Shown here in pieces: positions 18,399-27,425 of a DNA stretch of 64,000 bases (its first letter is position 1; the number at the start of each line of letters is the position of its first letter). A program made the translations under genes and the position numbers. The stretch lies in contig NZ_BNJF01000004.1 of assembly GCF_016587355.1 (NCBI RefSeq), positions 1 through 64,000 of the forward strand, given 5' to 3'. Source of the DNA: Ktedonospora formicarum. Lineage in GTDB: Bacteria > Chloroflexota > Ktedonobacteria > Ktedonobacterales > Ktedonobacteraceae. Under the pieces are notes generated by a model, which saw nothing but the letters and a program-made list of their open reading frames with translations, was not told the origin of the DNA and made no database searches.

Positions 18399-19532
18399 AT
18401 GAGCAATCCATTACTTCAATTGAGGCCATTGGGACAAAGCCTGTGGTATGACAATATTGATCGTGCCCAGATCAAGTCGGGACAACTTCAGCGTCTCCTT
18501 GAGGAGGATGGCGTTGTAGGAGTGACGGCCAATCCCACGACCTTTGAAAAAGCCATACGAGCTGGACATGCCTATGACGAGCAGATGCAGCAGCTGATGC
18601 GTGAGGGTAAAAGCGCTAGCAACATTTGCGACACGTTGGTGACAACCGATGTTTGTACAGTGGCCGAGATGCTGTATCCCATCTATGAGTCAACGGATGG
18701 ACAGGATGGATATGTCAGCCTGGAAGTCTCGCCTGAACTTGCTCACGATACCGCGAGAACTCTTGAAGATACGCGTCGGTACTGGGATATGATTGCATGC
18801 CCAAACCTCATGATCAAAATACCAGGAACGCCGGAGGGGATTGCCGCGCTTCAGCAGGCATTGACGGAGGGCATCAATGTCAATGTGACGCTTATCTTCT
18901 CTCTGGAGAATTATCGCCGGGTGGCGGAAGCCTATGTGAGCGCCTTAGAGATTCGTCTGCAGCGAGGTCTGGATATAAAACACCTCGCATCCGTTGCTAG
19001 CTTCTTTGTCAGCCGCCTGGATGTGCTGATTGATTCATTGCTTGAAGAGAAGGTCAAAAACACACGAGATCCCTTAGAGCAGCACAAAATCGCCACATTG
19101 AGCGGGAAAGCTGCAATTGTGAACGCGCGTCTGGTCTATCAGGAGTTCAGACAGGTGTTTAGTTCAGCACGTTTTGCCTCGCTTGCGCGAGCAGGAGGAA
19201 AGTTGCAGCGCCCACTGTGGGCCAGTACGAGTACGAAGAACCCGGCATATCGCGATGTGTTGTACGCGGAAGAATTGATCGGGCCGAACACCGTAGATAC
19301 CATGCCGCTGGAAACTATAAAGCACTTCCGTGATCATGGGAAAGTGCATTTAAGTATCGAGCGGGATCTTGCCCAGGCGAGCCATGTACTTACATCGCTG
19401 GAGCAGATAGGCATCTCTTATGAGAAGGTCACACAGCAACTCCAAGTGGAGGGCATACAGAAGTTTGCTGCTTCGTACTGTGCAATGTATAAAGGAACTC
19501 AAGACAAACAAAGTATAATGGGGCGGCCGTGA
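18399..19532 (+). CDS. tal: Transaldolase
   Basis: A 377-residue enzyme of the pentose phosphate pathway that moves a three-carbon unit between sedoheptulose 7-phosphate and glyceraldehyde 3-phosphate. The length matches the long bacterial/actinobacterial-type transaldolases. Key features are SLWYDNIDRAQIKSGQLQRL at the start, VTANPTTFEKAI, YVSLEVSPELAHDT, the Schiff-base Lys at about residue 136 (NLMIKIPGT), VNVTLIFSLENYRRV, SVASFFVSRLDVLID and LWASTSTKNPAYRD. The start has a nearby AAGAGGATGAGG ribosome site. It is an intact, probably single-gene unit. Confidence 0.93.
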   Translation: MSNPLLQLRPLGQSLWYDNIDRAQIKSGQLQRLLEEDGVVGVTANPTTFEKAIRAGHAYDEQMQQLMREGKSASNICDTLVTTDVCTVAEMLYPIYESTDGQDGYVSLEVSPELAHDTARTLEDTRRYWDMIACPNLMIKIPGTPEGIAALQQALTEGINVNVTLIFSLENYRRVAEAYVSALEIRLQRGLDIKHLASVASFFVSRLDVLIDSLLEEKVKNTRDPLEQHKIATLSGKAAIVNARLVYQEFRQVFSSARFASLARAGGKLQRPLWASTSTKNPAYRDVLYAEELIGPNTVDTMPLETIKHFRDHGKVHLSIERDLAQASHVLTSLEQIGISYEKVTQQLQVEGIQKFAASYCAMYKGTQDKQSIMGRP

Positions 19533-19652
19533 ATGAAGGCCTGCGGATATTGTTGCTGGCTAGTATGAGCGGGTCTATTTTTGAACACTGGTCGATAGGT
19601 AGTTCAATCCACTTTCCTCGATAGAAGCGAAGAAACGAGAAGGAGAGCTGTT

Positions 19653-19859
19653 TTGACGGGATTTTGGGAAACAGTCAGCAGAATGAATGAGACACGCCGG
19701 GTCCATACGGCGACACTCTTGCAAGATGGCCCAGTCTTAGTTGCTGGCGGGAATGGGCTGGATGTGGGGCCAACCAGGTCAATCGCCGAGATCTTTGACC
19801 CCTTTGAACGAATAACGACTGTGTATAATGTCCGGAACTGTTGCAAGTTAGCGGGATAA
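19653..19859 (+). pseudogene. Kelch-repeat protein fragment
   Basis: FWETVSRMNETRRVHTATLL, then VLVAGGNGLDVGPTRSIAEI matches one and a half kelch/galactose-oxidase repeats (arrangement R-x-x-H-T-A-T-L-L, V-L-V-A-G-G, A-E-I-F-D-P). Such proteins normally have five to seven repeats. The remainder is missing; after FDP the sequence is unrelated and soon stops. The fragment overlaps the end of a small leftward frame. Confidence 0.6.
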
Positions 19860-20036
19860 TTGTTCCTGGCGTTCCGGCCCAATCTCGGGTTCAATATTCC
19901 AGGGTTGCTGGTGCTCTTGCCTGGTTGTATCCTTCAGGGGAGATGTAGAGAAGATAGCATCTCGCGCTGCATTCCGCTGATTGTCACTCGCCCTTCTCGC
20001 GTCTGCTTTTTTCTCGTTTTCCTCATCAGTAGGCAT
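19848..20036 (-). CDS. Small hydrophilic protein, possibly a truncated N-terminus
   Basis: The ATG at 20036 is preceded by AGGAAAAAAAAC. It encodes a charged, disordered 62-residue peptide (MPTDEENEKKADARRASDNQ ... NIEPEIGPERQEQLSR) that stops where the kelch fragment begins. The composition suggests the leader of a larger protein that was cut off at this junction. No domain can be named. Confidence 0.35.
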   Translation of the reverse strand: MPTDEENEKKADARRASDNQRNAARDAIFSTSPLKDTTRQEHQQPWNIEPEIGPERQEQLSR

Positions 20037-20100
20037 GTTTTTTTTCCTAAGTCACAGAATGTTCCTTCGCGTTCTCTCTTTCCTGTGTAATTATGGTTGC

Positions 20101-20585
20101 TTATCCTGCACTGAGTACCAGGACCTCACAGAGTGCATTTTTCAGAACGTACTCTACAGCTGGGTCTAATTGATGCCCACCACCACGTATACGCGCCGGG
20201 CTATTTGCTATCAGGATCATATCTATGGCCCGCTCTTGCGCTTCGCGTACGATTGCCACACCTGTCTGGCGTGCTTTGAGGATGCGCTTTGTTACCTTGG
20301 TGATATAGCGTTTGGCAATGACTTCAACGCGATCCAGCCGTTCGAGTGCCGTTTTTCATCTTCCTCGACACGAGCATCCAGGGGAAGCCAAATTTGTATT
20401 TTTCTTCTGATCAGACTGGATCGGTACATAAAGTACCTGGGTGCCAACTGGCAATTGGCTTTCTTTTTCATGTCTATCATGCAACCGGTATTTACGTTCT
20501 AAGTTTTCACGTAACTCCTCGGCCGACTCATGTTCATCGGCATCCTCATAAACAAGTGATTGTTCTTTTTCCCAATCTCGTTTTA
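20101..20585 (-). pseudogene. Universal stress protein (UspA-like) remnant
   Basis: The C-terminal part reads RLDRVEVIAKRYITKVTKRI, then TGVAIVREAQERAIDMILIA and LDPAVEYVLKNALCEVLVLS to the stop at 20101, the usual second half of a UspA fold. The G-x(2)-G-x(9)-GS ATP loop is replaced by NSPARIRGGGHQLDP. Upstream, separated by a frame change near 20350, are DWEKEQSLVYEDADEHESAE and LPVGTQVLYVPIQSDQKKN. The 5' end has no start with a ribosome site. Probably a decayed stress-protein gene. Confidence 0.55.
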
Positions 20586-20907
20586 TAGTCCCGAAAATTG
20601 GAAGCTTATTAGTATATCATCTTGGTTTAATAAAAATGAACTGAAGAATAACTCAAAATTGAAACAGACACCGTTTGGAGGTAGCAGTCAGGTAGCATCG
20701 TAATGAAAAGGGCATAGTGGAGACATGTGCCAGAGATGTTACATACCCTTTTCTCCAAACGTAGTTTCCATAGAACAAAACACAAGAGAAAAGCTCGACA
20801 TCAGTATTCCTTGAACAAGCAAGGAGCAGGAACTATTCGAGCCTATCTCATTCGTTCGTACCAAGTGAAGTGCGGGAGATTGAAAAGGAAGGAAAGGGTT
20901 TATCCTA
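20586..20907. other. Intergenic region upstream of hsp20
   Basis: 322 bases with no gene I can support. It should contain the hsp20 promoter. No CIRCE element (TTAGCACTC-N9-GAGTGCTAA) is visible. GGAAGGAAAGGG just before the start at 20908 is the ribosome site. Confidence 0.4.
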
Positions 20908-21432
20908 ATGCTCATTCGCTCAGATCCACTACGCGGAGTGGCAAGTTTACGTCAGGCCATGGATGATGTGCTTGAGCAAAGTCTTGTGCGTCACGGATGG
21001 CCGGAAACCTTGCCACAAATGCTTCCTCCTATGGATGTGGAAGAAACTGACCAGGGCTATCACATTCGCTTATCCGTTCCAGGTTTCAACCCAGAAAACC
21101 TTGAGGTCATTGCACAGCCAAACACACTGACTATTCGAGGAGAGGTTAAGCAGGAAGAAACAGAACGGCAGAAACGAAAGAATTTGCTGAGACGAGAAAT
21201 TCGTACAGAAGCGTTTGAGCGTAACGTCACCTTTGATCGCCCACTTGATCCTGATAATATCACCGTTTCCTACGAAAACGGCATCTTGGAATTAGACATT
21301 CCTGCGCGCGAAGAGGCGAAAGCGCGTCACATCAGTGTTACCAGTACCAAGCAAGCAAAAGCTATGGGAGCAGGTCAAACTGAGCAAACACAAGGTGGAC
21401 AAACGACGCAGCAGCAACGTGGACAGGGGTGA
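20908..21432 (+). CDS. Small heat-shock protein, Hsp20/alpha-crystallin family
   Basis: A 174-residue holdase chaperone that binds unfolding proteins without ATP. N-terminal arm to about residue 45, then the alpha-crystallin domain at about 46-145: MDVEETDQGYHIRLSVPGFN, NLEVIAQPNTLTIRGEV, RREIRTEAFERNVTFDRPLD and the edge strand YENGILELDIPAREEAKARH with the conserved G-x-L-x-hydrophobic motif (NGILELDIP). The tail is rich in Gln, Gly and Thr. A ribosome site (GGAAGGAAAGGG) precedes the start, and a strong hairpin follows the stop, so it is probably a single-gene unit. Confidence 0.93.
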   Translation: MLIRSDPLRGVASLRQAMDDVLEQSLVRHGWPETLPQMLPPMDVEETDQGYHIRLSVPGFNPENLEVIAQPNTLTIRGEVKQEETERQKRKNLLRREIRTEAFERNVTFDRPLDPDNITVSYENGILELDIPAREEAKARHISVTSTKQAKAMGAGQTEQTQGGQTTQQQRGQG

Positions 21433-21447
21433 GGCGTTAGTTAAAGC

Positions 21448-21477
21448 GATGTGGAAATGCGCAGGCATTTCCACATC
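21448..21477 (+). terminator. 13-bp hairpin after hsp20
   Basis: GATGTGGAAATGC-GCAG-GCATTTCCACATC lies 16 bases after the hsp20 stop. The T tract is absent, but the perfect stem and position support a terminator. Confidence 0.65.
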
Positions 21478-21659
21478 ACCATCTCATACATATGTGAGGC
21501 ACAATTTGTCTTGCTCAAGGTGATAGAGCTGTTCTCAGTAGGCCGCTGTTAATGGAATTCTCGTCTTATACCCCTGCCTAGCAACAATATGGGGTTTCTG
21601 ACAGGATCTTATCCGGTAACGGGCTCCAAGGCGGGATCAACCTCGATCCGGTTTTCAAC

Positions 21660-22295
21660 TTAGGTGACACCGGGAGCTGACCATACGTTCTCTTCCGCTA
21701 CCAGTTTCTGCATATTGGAATGTATCTTCCCGTGGAGGATAACCTTGCTACCCTGAACTTCGACCGTAATATGCTTTGCGTCCGTCTCCGCATTGCGAAC
21801 AAGGGCTTCCTCGATTTTTAACTTCAGGTCACCTGGTATCGGATGAGTTTTGACTGTGAGAAGTTTGTTGAGGCCCTTGACCCCTGGTATGCGCTGAACA
21901 ACATGTTCTGCTTCTCTCTTCTGGAAGTTGTACTCGACCTCACCCTTAAGCGTTACCCGGCCCTTGCTTACCGTCACATCCTGGTCATCAATCGGAACGG
22001 GTGTATGCCATGCAAGGGCATCTCTTACAAGTTTAGTGAGGTCATCATCGGTGCGCTGAGCGGAACTGGCCAGGCGAACCTCAATTTCATTGACGGCATC
22101 CCTAACACCGCGAACACGGCGAGCAGCGGCCTCGACAGCAACCTTTTGCACATATGAATCGACCCAGCCCAGCAACGTGACGACCTCATCCCTGGTAATG
22201 ACGCCGATTTCGTTTGCGCGGACACGTGGCTCCCAACTCAATTCATTCAGCACATCCTCTTCAATTTCTTCATCAGTACGTGGGCTAATCGCCAT
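21660..22295 (-). CDS. Triple BON-domain protein, C-terminus cut by a nonsense codon
   Basis: Three BON domains, each about 65-70 residues: residues 8-73 (NEIGVITRDEVVTLLGWVDS), 80-145 (VSKGRVTLKGEVEYNFQKRE) and 150-211 (VQGSKVILHGKIHSNMQKLV). BON domains are thought to bind phospholipid or surfaces, and OsmY-type members respond to osmotic stress; there is no signal peptide here. The frame stops at 21660 after SAPGVT, but continues in frame past that TAA with VENRIEVDPALEPVTG to a second stop at 21609-21611. A CAA to TAA change fits. Only about 17 residues of the last BON strand are lost, so partial function is possible. Confidence 0.85.
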   Translation of the reverse strand: MAISPRTDEEIEEDVLNELSWEPRVRANEIGVITRDEVVTLLGWVDSYVQKVAVEAAARRVRGVRDAVNEIEVRLASSAQRTDDDLTKLVRDALAWHTPVPIDDQDVTVSKGRVTLKGEVEYNFQKREAEHVVQRIPGVKGLNKLLTVKTHPIPGDLKLKIEEALVRNAETDAKHITVEVQGSKVILHGKIHSNMQKLVAEENVWSAPGVT

Positions 22296-22424
22296 GGTGT
22301 GTGCCTCTTTCTCCTATTTTCACCGTAGAGTCTTCAACACCTACCGTTTCCGTTCTATCAAACAATAGTTTCAATCTGATCCTGGTGCAGCCTTCAATGC
22401 TTACCATGCATGTCATGATCCGCA

Positions 22425-23211
22425 TTAGAGCATCTCAAGCGGCCGCTTCGCGGTTGGCGGTGGAAACGCGTGGGTGTGCTCTTGTGTACTGGCTTTGGGA
22501 ATAGCATTCACTCCATCAAGCTGGATTACCCAGGCAATTGCCAGCTGAGTCGGCGTCACTCCATGACTGGCAGCTACTCTCTGAAGCACGGGATGATTAA
22601 GCAGTCGACCCTGCTCAATCGGCGAGTAGGCCATGGTTGGAAGGCTACGTGCGCGGCATCAGGGCAAACAGATCATACTCGATACCGCGACGCGTGAGGT
22701 TGTAGAGTACCTGGTCGGTCGCGACGTCCGCGCCATTACGCGTGATCACAAGTTCTTTCATATCGAACACGTCGAAGTTGCTGACGCCCCAATGGCGAAT
22801 CTTGCCCACGCGAGCTAAATCCGCCAAGGCACCGAGCGTCTCTCTCACTGGCACAAGGCCGCGCCAGTGTAGCAGATAGAGGTCAATGCGGTCTGTTCCG
22901 AGACGCATCAGGCTACCCTCGCAGGCCGCGATTGTCCCGCCCCGTGTTGCATGCTCTGGCAACACCTTGCTGACCAGAAAAACCTCGTCACGCCGCCCGG
23001 CAATCGCCTCGCCAACAAGTTCTTCAGCAGCACCATCAGCGTACATTTCAGCTGTATCTATCAGTATCATACCGAGATCGAGGCCAAGGCGTAATGCCGC
23101 GATCTCGTCATCTCGATGTCGCGCGTCTTCCGCCATGCCCCAGGTCCCCTGTCCAAGCACTGGAATTGCCTCCCGGGAGGGAAGCTTTATCGTGCGCATG
23201 GCAACAGACAT
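22425..23211 (-). pseudogene. Aldo/keto reductase, frameshift and nonsense
   Basis: The start at 23211 has AAAGGAGAATTATC in front. Visible are AIPVLGQGTWGMAEDARHRD, ILIDTAEMYADGAAEELVGE, VFLVSKVLPEHATRGGTIAA, RIDLYLLHWRGLVPVRETL and VGKIRHWGVSNFDVFDMKEL. The first frame ends at IEYDLFALMPRT. In the next frame the expected continuation is present (a TGA at the Trp of a P-W-C-R-type motif, then CRARSLPTMAYSPIEQGRLL), and VAASHGVTPTQLAIAWVIQL follows to 22425. So both an indel and a Trp-to-stop change occurred. NADPH-dependent reductase in life; now inactive. Confidence 0.85.
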
Positions 23212-23578
23212 GATAATTCTCCTTTGTCTGGTAGACAAACTTCGCTAAGGCACTGCTGAAGAGCCTTTCTACTCTCCTGGCTTTATAAGGTTCTGATAAC
23301 CAACCTTGCAGGGAGATGAAATCTTCATTCCCATCTTTACCATATACGCATGTATATTATTTTATTAACTCAAATGACAGATATCATAAATGCAAATCTT
23401 TGTCAAAGTCATAAATAGAGAATTTTCCTAAAGAGAGACCATGACTCTTGTAAGAATTGAATTTCCTAAGATCTTCAGATGCGAAAGGGAGAAACCTCTT
23501 TTGGCGACCAAGCGTGTAATAGGCTGAGAGAGAGCGATTTGTAGAGCATTAACACTATTAGTTGAACTGGGGTCAAAT
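23212..23578. other. Divergent promoter region
   Basis: About 370 bases between the leftward reductase pseudogene and the rightward receiver/oxidoreductase gene. No gene seen. Confidence 0.4.
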
Positions 23579-25252
23579 ATGACGAAGCCTGCTCTCGTTG
23601 TAGTGGATGATTCGCCCACCACTTTGCATCAGCTTGAACATGATCTCCAACAGAAATACGGAAACCGCTTTCGCATCCTTGAAGCGACCTCGTGTCAACA
23701 AGCCATTGATCAACTTCGAGAGATGAATGTGCAAAACGAGCCAGTTGCCGCTCTCCTGGTTGATGCGGACATGCCAGAGATACAGGGCTCAGAGTTTCTA
23801 CAAATCGCACGCGCCCTCTATCCCAAGGCCAGGCGCATCTTGCTCACCACCTACGAGGATAGCCGAGCAGCCATTCAGGCGATCAGCTCCGCACTCATAG
23901 ACTATTACATCATGAAACCATGGGAACCACCAGAGGCCAACCTCTATCCCGCGCTCGACGATCTCCTGTCTGACTGGCTGGCTTTCTATGAAACCTCCCA
24001 GGATCAGCTACGCCTTGTAGGCCATCGCTGGTCACCCCAGATGCATGAGATTGGCGACTTCCTGGCACGTAACCGCATCCCCTACCAATGGCTCTATGTC
24101 GAAAACAGCTCGGAGGCGAATCAGGTGCTGACTCAGCTAGGTCTCAGTCTGAGGAATTTGCCTGTTGTGATTTGTCCAGATGGCTCTTACCTGGTCAAAC
24201 CCAGTTTAGTTCAGCTTGCGGAGAAAATCCACCTCAAGACGCATGCAGAGCAACCTTTCTATGACCTCATCATCATTGGCTCGGGGCCTGCCGGACTTGC
24301 AGGGGGAGTCTACGGCGCCTCAGAGGGGCTGCACACCCTGCTCATAGATCAGGAAGCAGCAGGGGGACAGGCTGGAACCAGCTCGAGAATCGAGAACTAC
24401 CTCGGTTTTCCAGTGGGGTTATCGGGAAGCGATCTCGCCTGTCGCGCCGTTATCCAGGCCAAACGCTTTGGGGCAGAGATCATCACGCCGCAAAAAGCCA
24501 CAAAAGTGCGCCTGGAAGGACAGTACCGTTGTGTTGAGCTAGGTGACGGCACAGAATTACGTTGCCATGTCCTCGTGCTCGCCTGCGGGGTCTCTTACCG
24601 CAGATTGGATGTACCAGGAATTGGACACCTGACGGGGAAGGGAGTCTACTATGGCGGCTCCGTTACCGAGGCCATGACTTGTATAGATGAAGACGTGTAT
24701 ATCGTAGGTGGCGCGAACTCGGCTGGTCAAGCCTCCATTTACTTTGCAAAATACGCTCGTCATGTAACCATGTTGGTACGTGCCGACTCGCTTGCAAAAG
24801 ACATGTCCAGGTACCTCATTGATCAGATTGCGAGCACACCCAACATCGAGGTCAAAACGAGTACGCACGTCATTGCCGCCCATGGCAAACAGCACCTCGA
24901 AAGCATCACAATCTTCAATGACATCACCCAGGCTGAGCAAACGCTGCCCGCAACCTCACTCTTCATCTACATAGGAGCTGAACCTCACACGAAATGGCTA
25001 AAAGGCATAGTGCGGGTGGATGAGAAAGGCTTTATCCTGACCGGTTCGGACCTTATTCACGAAGGGCAGCTTCCAGAGGATTGGGCGCTTGATCGTGAGC
25101 CATTCCACCTGGAGACAAATGTACCCGGCGTTTTCGCCGTCGGCGACGTACGCCACGGTTCTGTCAAACGCGTCGCCTCCAGCGTCGGCGAGGGAGCCAT
25201 GGCGGTCATGTTCGTACATCGTTACCTGGATAACATCGCCCTCAGAACGTAG
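23579..25252 (+). CDS. Response-regulator receiver fused to a thioredoxin-reductase-like FAD oxidoreductase
   Basis: A 557-residue fusion. Residues 1-125 are a receiver domain: LVVVDDSPTT, the phospho-acceptor Asp near residue 61 in LLVDADMPEIQGSEFL, Thr in LLTTYEDSR and Lys near 111 in YYIMKPWEP. Residues 150-215 look like a glutaredoxin-type linker (IPYQWLYVENSSEANQVL, LPVVICPDGSYLV). From 225 on is a thioredoxin-reductase-like core with FAD motif IIGSGPAGLAGGVYGASEGL, NADPH motif VYIVGGANSAGQASIYFAKY and FAD motif GVFAVGDVRHGSVKRVASSV. The redox CxxC of true thioredoxin reductase (CATC region) is replaced by GKGVYYGGSVTEAMTC, so it cannot reduce thioredoxin in the usual way. The fusion suggests phosphorylation-controlled redox output. 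Confidence 0.88.
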   Translation: MTKPALVVVDDSPTTLHQLEHDLQQKYGNRFRILEATSCQQAIDQLREMNVQNEPVAALLVDADMPEIQGSEFLQIARALYPKARRILLTTYEDSRAAIQAISSALIDYYIMKPWEPPEANLYPALDDLLSDWLAFYETSQDQLRLVGHRWSPQMHEIGDFLARNRIPYQWLYVENSSEANQVLTQLGLSLRNLPVVICPDGSYLVKPSLVQLAEKIHLKTHAEQPFYDLIIIGSGPAGLAGGVYGASEGLHTLLIDQEAAGGQAGTSSRIENYLGFPVGLSGSDLACRAVIQAKRFGAEIITPQKATKVRLEGQYRCVELGDGTELRCHVLVLACGVSYRRLDVPGIGHLTGKGVYYGGSVTEAMTCIDEDVYIVGGANSAGQASIYFAKYARHVTMLVRADSLAKDMSRYLIDQIASTPNIEVKTSTHVIAAHGKQHLESITIFNDITQAEQTLPATSLFIYIGAEPHTKWLKGIVRVDEKGFILTGSDLIHEGQLPEDWALDREPFHLETNVPGVFAVGDVRHGSVKRVASSVGEGAMAVMFVHRYLDNIALRT

Positions 25253-25321
25253 TGGTTTTCATCCAATTGTTTACTGCTTATGCGAGAAAAGTCGCTCCAG
25301 GTGTGGCTAAGGAGAGGGATC

Positions 25322-27301
25322 ATGGAACATTCCATACTTTATAAGGAAAATGTCCCCTACCTGAGACCGGTTGAAACGCTTCAGCTTGGTGATACTCCGC
25401 TATGGCCGCCGCTTCTGAATGACGATATGCTCTACATTGCTGCGCGCAACCACACGCTCTATGCCCTGGATAAGCATACACACAAGCCACTTTGGAGCTA
25501 TAAAGCACAGGGGGATCTTCTATCTGCACCAACTCTGCTTGACGATGTCCTCTATATCGCATCCTCTGATCGCACAGTCTGCGCACTCGAGGCCAGGACC
25601 GGCGGTGTACTATGGTATTACCAGCCCCAAGGGGCATTACTATGCGCGCCCACCATAGCTGAAGGTGTTGCCTACTTTGTCGCAGGCAAAACACTCTACG
25701 CCTTAGACGCTGGATTAGGTGACGTACTCTGGTCTTATGACTTGCAAGAACGTGCACACATACCTTTGACAGTAAACAACGGCATTATCTACATAGCGGA
25801 GAAAAGCAGGCTCTACGCCCTTGATGCCATTCGCCGGGCCATCATCTGGAGTTATGCAACTCAGGATACAGTGCGCGCAGCGCCGGCCGTCGTAGATGAA
25901 ACGGTGTACCTCGGTTCGCAAGATCACACGCTCTACGCGCTCAATAGTGAAACCGGGCAAAAGCTCTGGAGTTATACCACTCGGGACGCCATTCTCGCCT
26001 CGCCAGCCATTGCCTATGGGATGGTCTTTGTTGGCTCCAATGATTACACACTCTATGCTCTGGAGGCCAGATTTGGCACGCTGCGGTGGCAGTATGCGAC
26101 CAATGGGCCTCTTCTCGCACCACCTGCCTTCTCAGATGAAACACTGTTTGTGGGCTCTTTCGACCACTCCTGCTATGCTCTGGACGCACTCACAGGAGAG
26201 AAACTCTGGAGTTATGCCACCAGGGGACCAATAGATACGTCGCCGAGCATCGCGGAAGGCATCTTGTCTGTCTCTTCCACCGACACCTACCTCTACGAGT
26301 TCGCCAGCGACCACCGATGGACCTTTACTACCGGCAATGCCATCGAATCCTCGCCAGCGACCGCAAATGGCATGATCTACTTTGGCTCAACGGACCATAA
26401 CGTCTACGCGCTTGAAGGAGAGGCTGGTGAAGTGCAGTGGAGCATAGAAACAGGCGAGGAGGTCTTCTCCTCTCCCCTGGCGGATAGCGCACGCGAGGTC
26501 ATCTACATCGGGTCAAATGATTTTACGCTTTACGCCCTGGCCGCAAGCACAGGAGCTATCCTGTGGGATTTCCTTACCGCGGGACACATCATCTCTTCGC
26601 CTGGCGAATGGAATGGCATGGTCTATGTTGGTTCAGCTGATCATTGCGTCTACGCCCTCGATGTAGAGACAGGCGAAGAAATCTGGCAGTATGAAACAAT
26701 TGGAAACATCACTTCCTCGCCCTGCATTGTTGATGGTGTTCTCTACATAGGTTCGCTTGACCAGCAAGTTTATGCGCTCAATGCCTGCGATGGAAAGCTC
26801 ATATGGTCGTACATGACCGGAGGAGGAGTCCATTCTTCGCCCACTGTAGAGCAAGGACTCCTCTATGTAGGCTCACGCGACTATAAGCTCTATGCTCTGG
26901 ATACCAGGACAGGAACAAAACGCTGGGAGTTCGAGACAGGCAACGTTGTGGATTCATCTCCTACCGTTGCCAATGACATTGTGTATGTTGGCTCACACGA
27001 TCACCATCTCTACGCATTCGATGCACAATCGGGGAAAAAGCGTTGGCAATATAAAACAGGCGGCGCAGTAGCCTCCTCACCGAGAATAACCGATGGAACA
27101 GTCTATGCAGGCTCGGAAGATGGTAATCTCTATGCACTCGACATTCATTCAGGAGAGAAACGCTGGTGCTACCCTACAAAAGGGGCAATCCATGCCTCAG
27201 TGGCGGCCGATGAAGACACTGCCTACATTGGCTCCTCTGACCACTCCTTCTATGCCTTGCAGCGCATCCAACTTCCAACGCATCTTCACCTGCCAGGCTG
27301 A
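25322..27301 (+). CDS. PQQ-like beta-propeller repeat protein
   Basis: 659 residues from the ATG at 25322, after GGAGAGGG; an earlier in-frame start is less likely. It is built almost entirely of about sixteen ~40-residue repeats of the form L-Y-A-L-D-x3-G-x3-W-x-Y-x-T-x5-S-S-P, V-x-V/I-G-S-x-D. Examples are VYVGSADHCVYALDVETGEE and LYIGSLDQQVYALNACDGKL. This is the PQQ/BamB-like propeller family, here probably two eight-bladed propellers. No signal peptide or lipobox is visible, so it is predicted cytoplasmic. It follows the receiver/oxidoreductase by 69 bases and is probably co-transcribed, which suggests a scaffold or partner for it. Confidence 0.85.
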   Translation: MEHSILYKENVPYLRPVETLQLGDTPLWPPLLNDDMLYIAARNHTLYALDKHTHKPLWSYKAQGDLLSAPTLLDDVLYIASSDRTVCALEARTGGVLWYYQPQGALLCAPTIAEGVAYFVAGKTLYALDAGLGDVLWSYDLQERAHIPLTVNNGIIYIAEKSRLYALDAIRRAIIWSYATQDTVRAAPAVVDETVYLGSQDHTLYALNSETGQKLWSYTTRDAILASPAIAYGMVFVGSNDYTLYALEARFGTLRWQYATNGPLLAPPAFSDETLFVGSFDHSCYALDALTGEKLWSYATRGPIDTSPSIAEGILSVSSTDTYLYEFASDHRWTFTTGNAIESSPATANGMIYFGSTDHNVYALEGEAGEVQWSIETGEEVFSSPLADSAREVIYIGSNDFTLYALAASTGAILWDFLTAGHIISSPGEWNGMVYVGSADHCVYALDVETGEEIWQYETIGNITSSPCIVDGVLYIGSLDQQVYALNACDGKLIWSYMTGGGVHSSPTVEQGLLYVGSRDYKLYALDTRTGTKRWEFETGNVVDSSPTVANDIVYVGSHDHHLYAFDAQSGKKRWQYKTGGAVASSPRITDGTVYAGSEDGNLYALDIHSGEKRWCYPTKGAIHASVAADEDTAYIGSSDHSFYALQRIQLPTHLHLPG

Positions 27302-27397
27302 TGTCTCTGCGCCGGGTAGTAGGAATTCGGAAAGATAGCCAAACAGAGGCGCCACGTTGACGGGCTCAAGGCGATGGTGCCTGTAATCAGTCAGATA

Positions 27398-27419
27398 CCT
27401 CACGGCTAAAGCCGGAGGC
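27398..27419 (-). other. Stem-loop at the 3' end of an IS605-type element
   Basis: On the minus strand GCCTCCGGCTTTAGCCGTGAGG folds on itself (CCTC/GAGG and CGGCT/AGCCG). It lies just past the TnpB stop, the position of the right-end hairpin recognised by TnpA and of the guide-RNA 3' region in this family. Confidence 0.5.
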
Positions 27420-27425
27420 TTGTCC

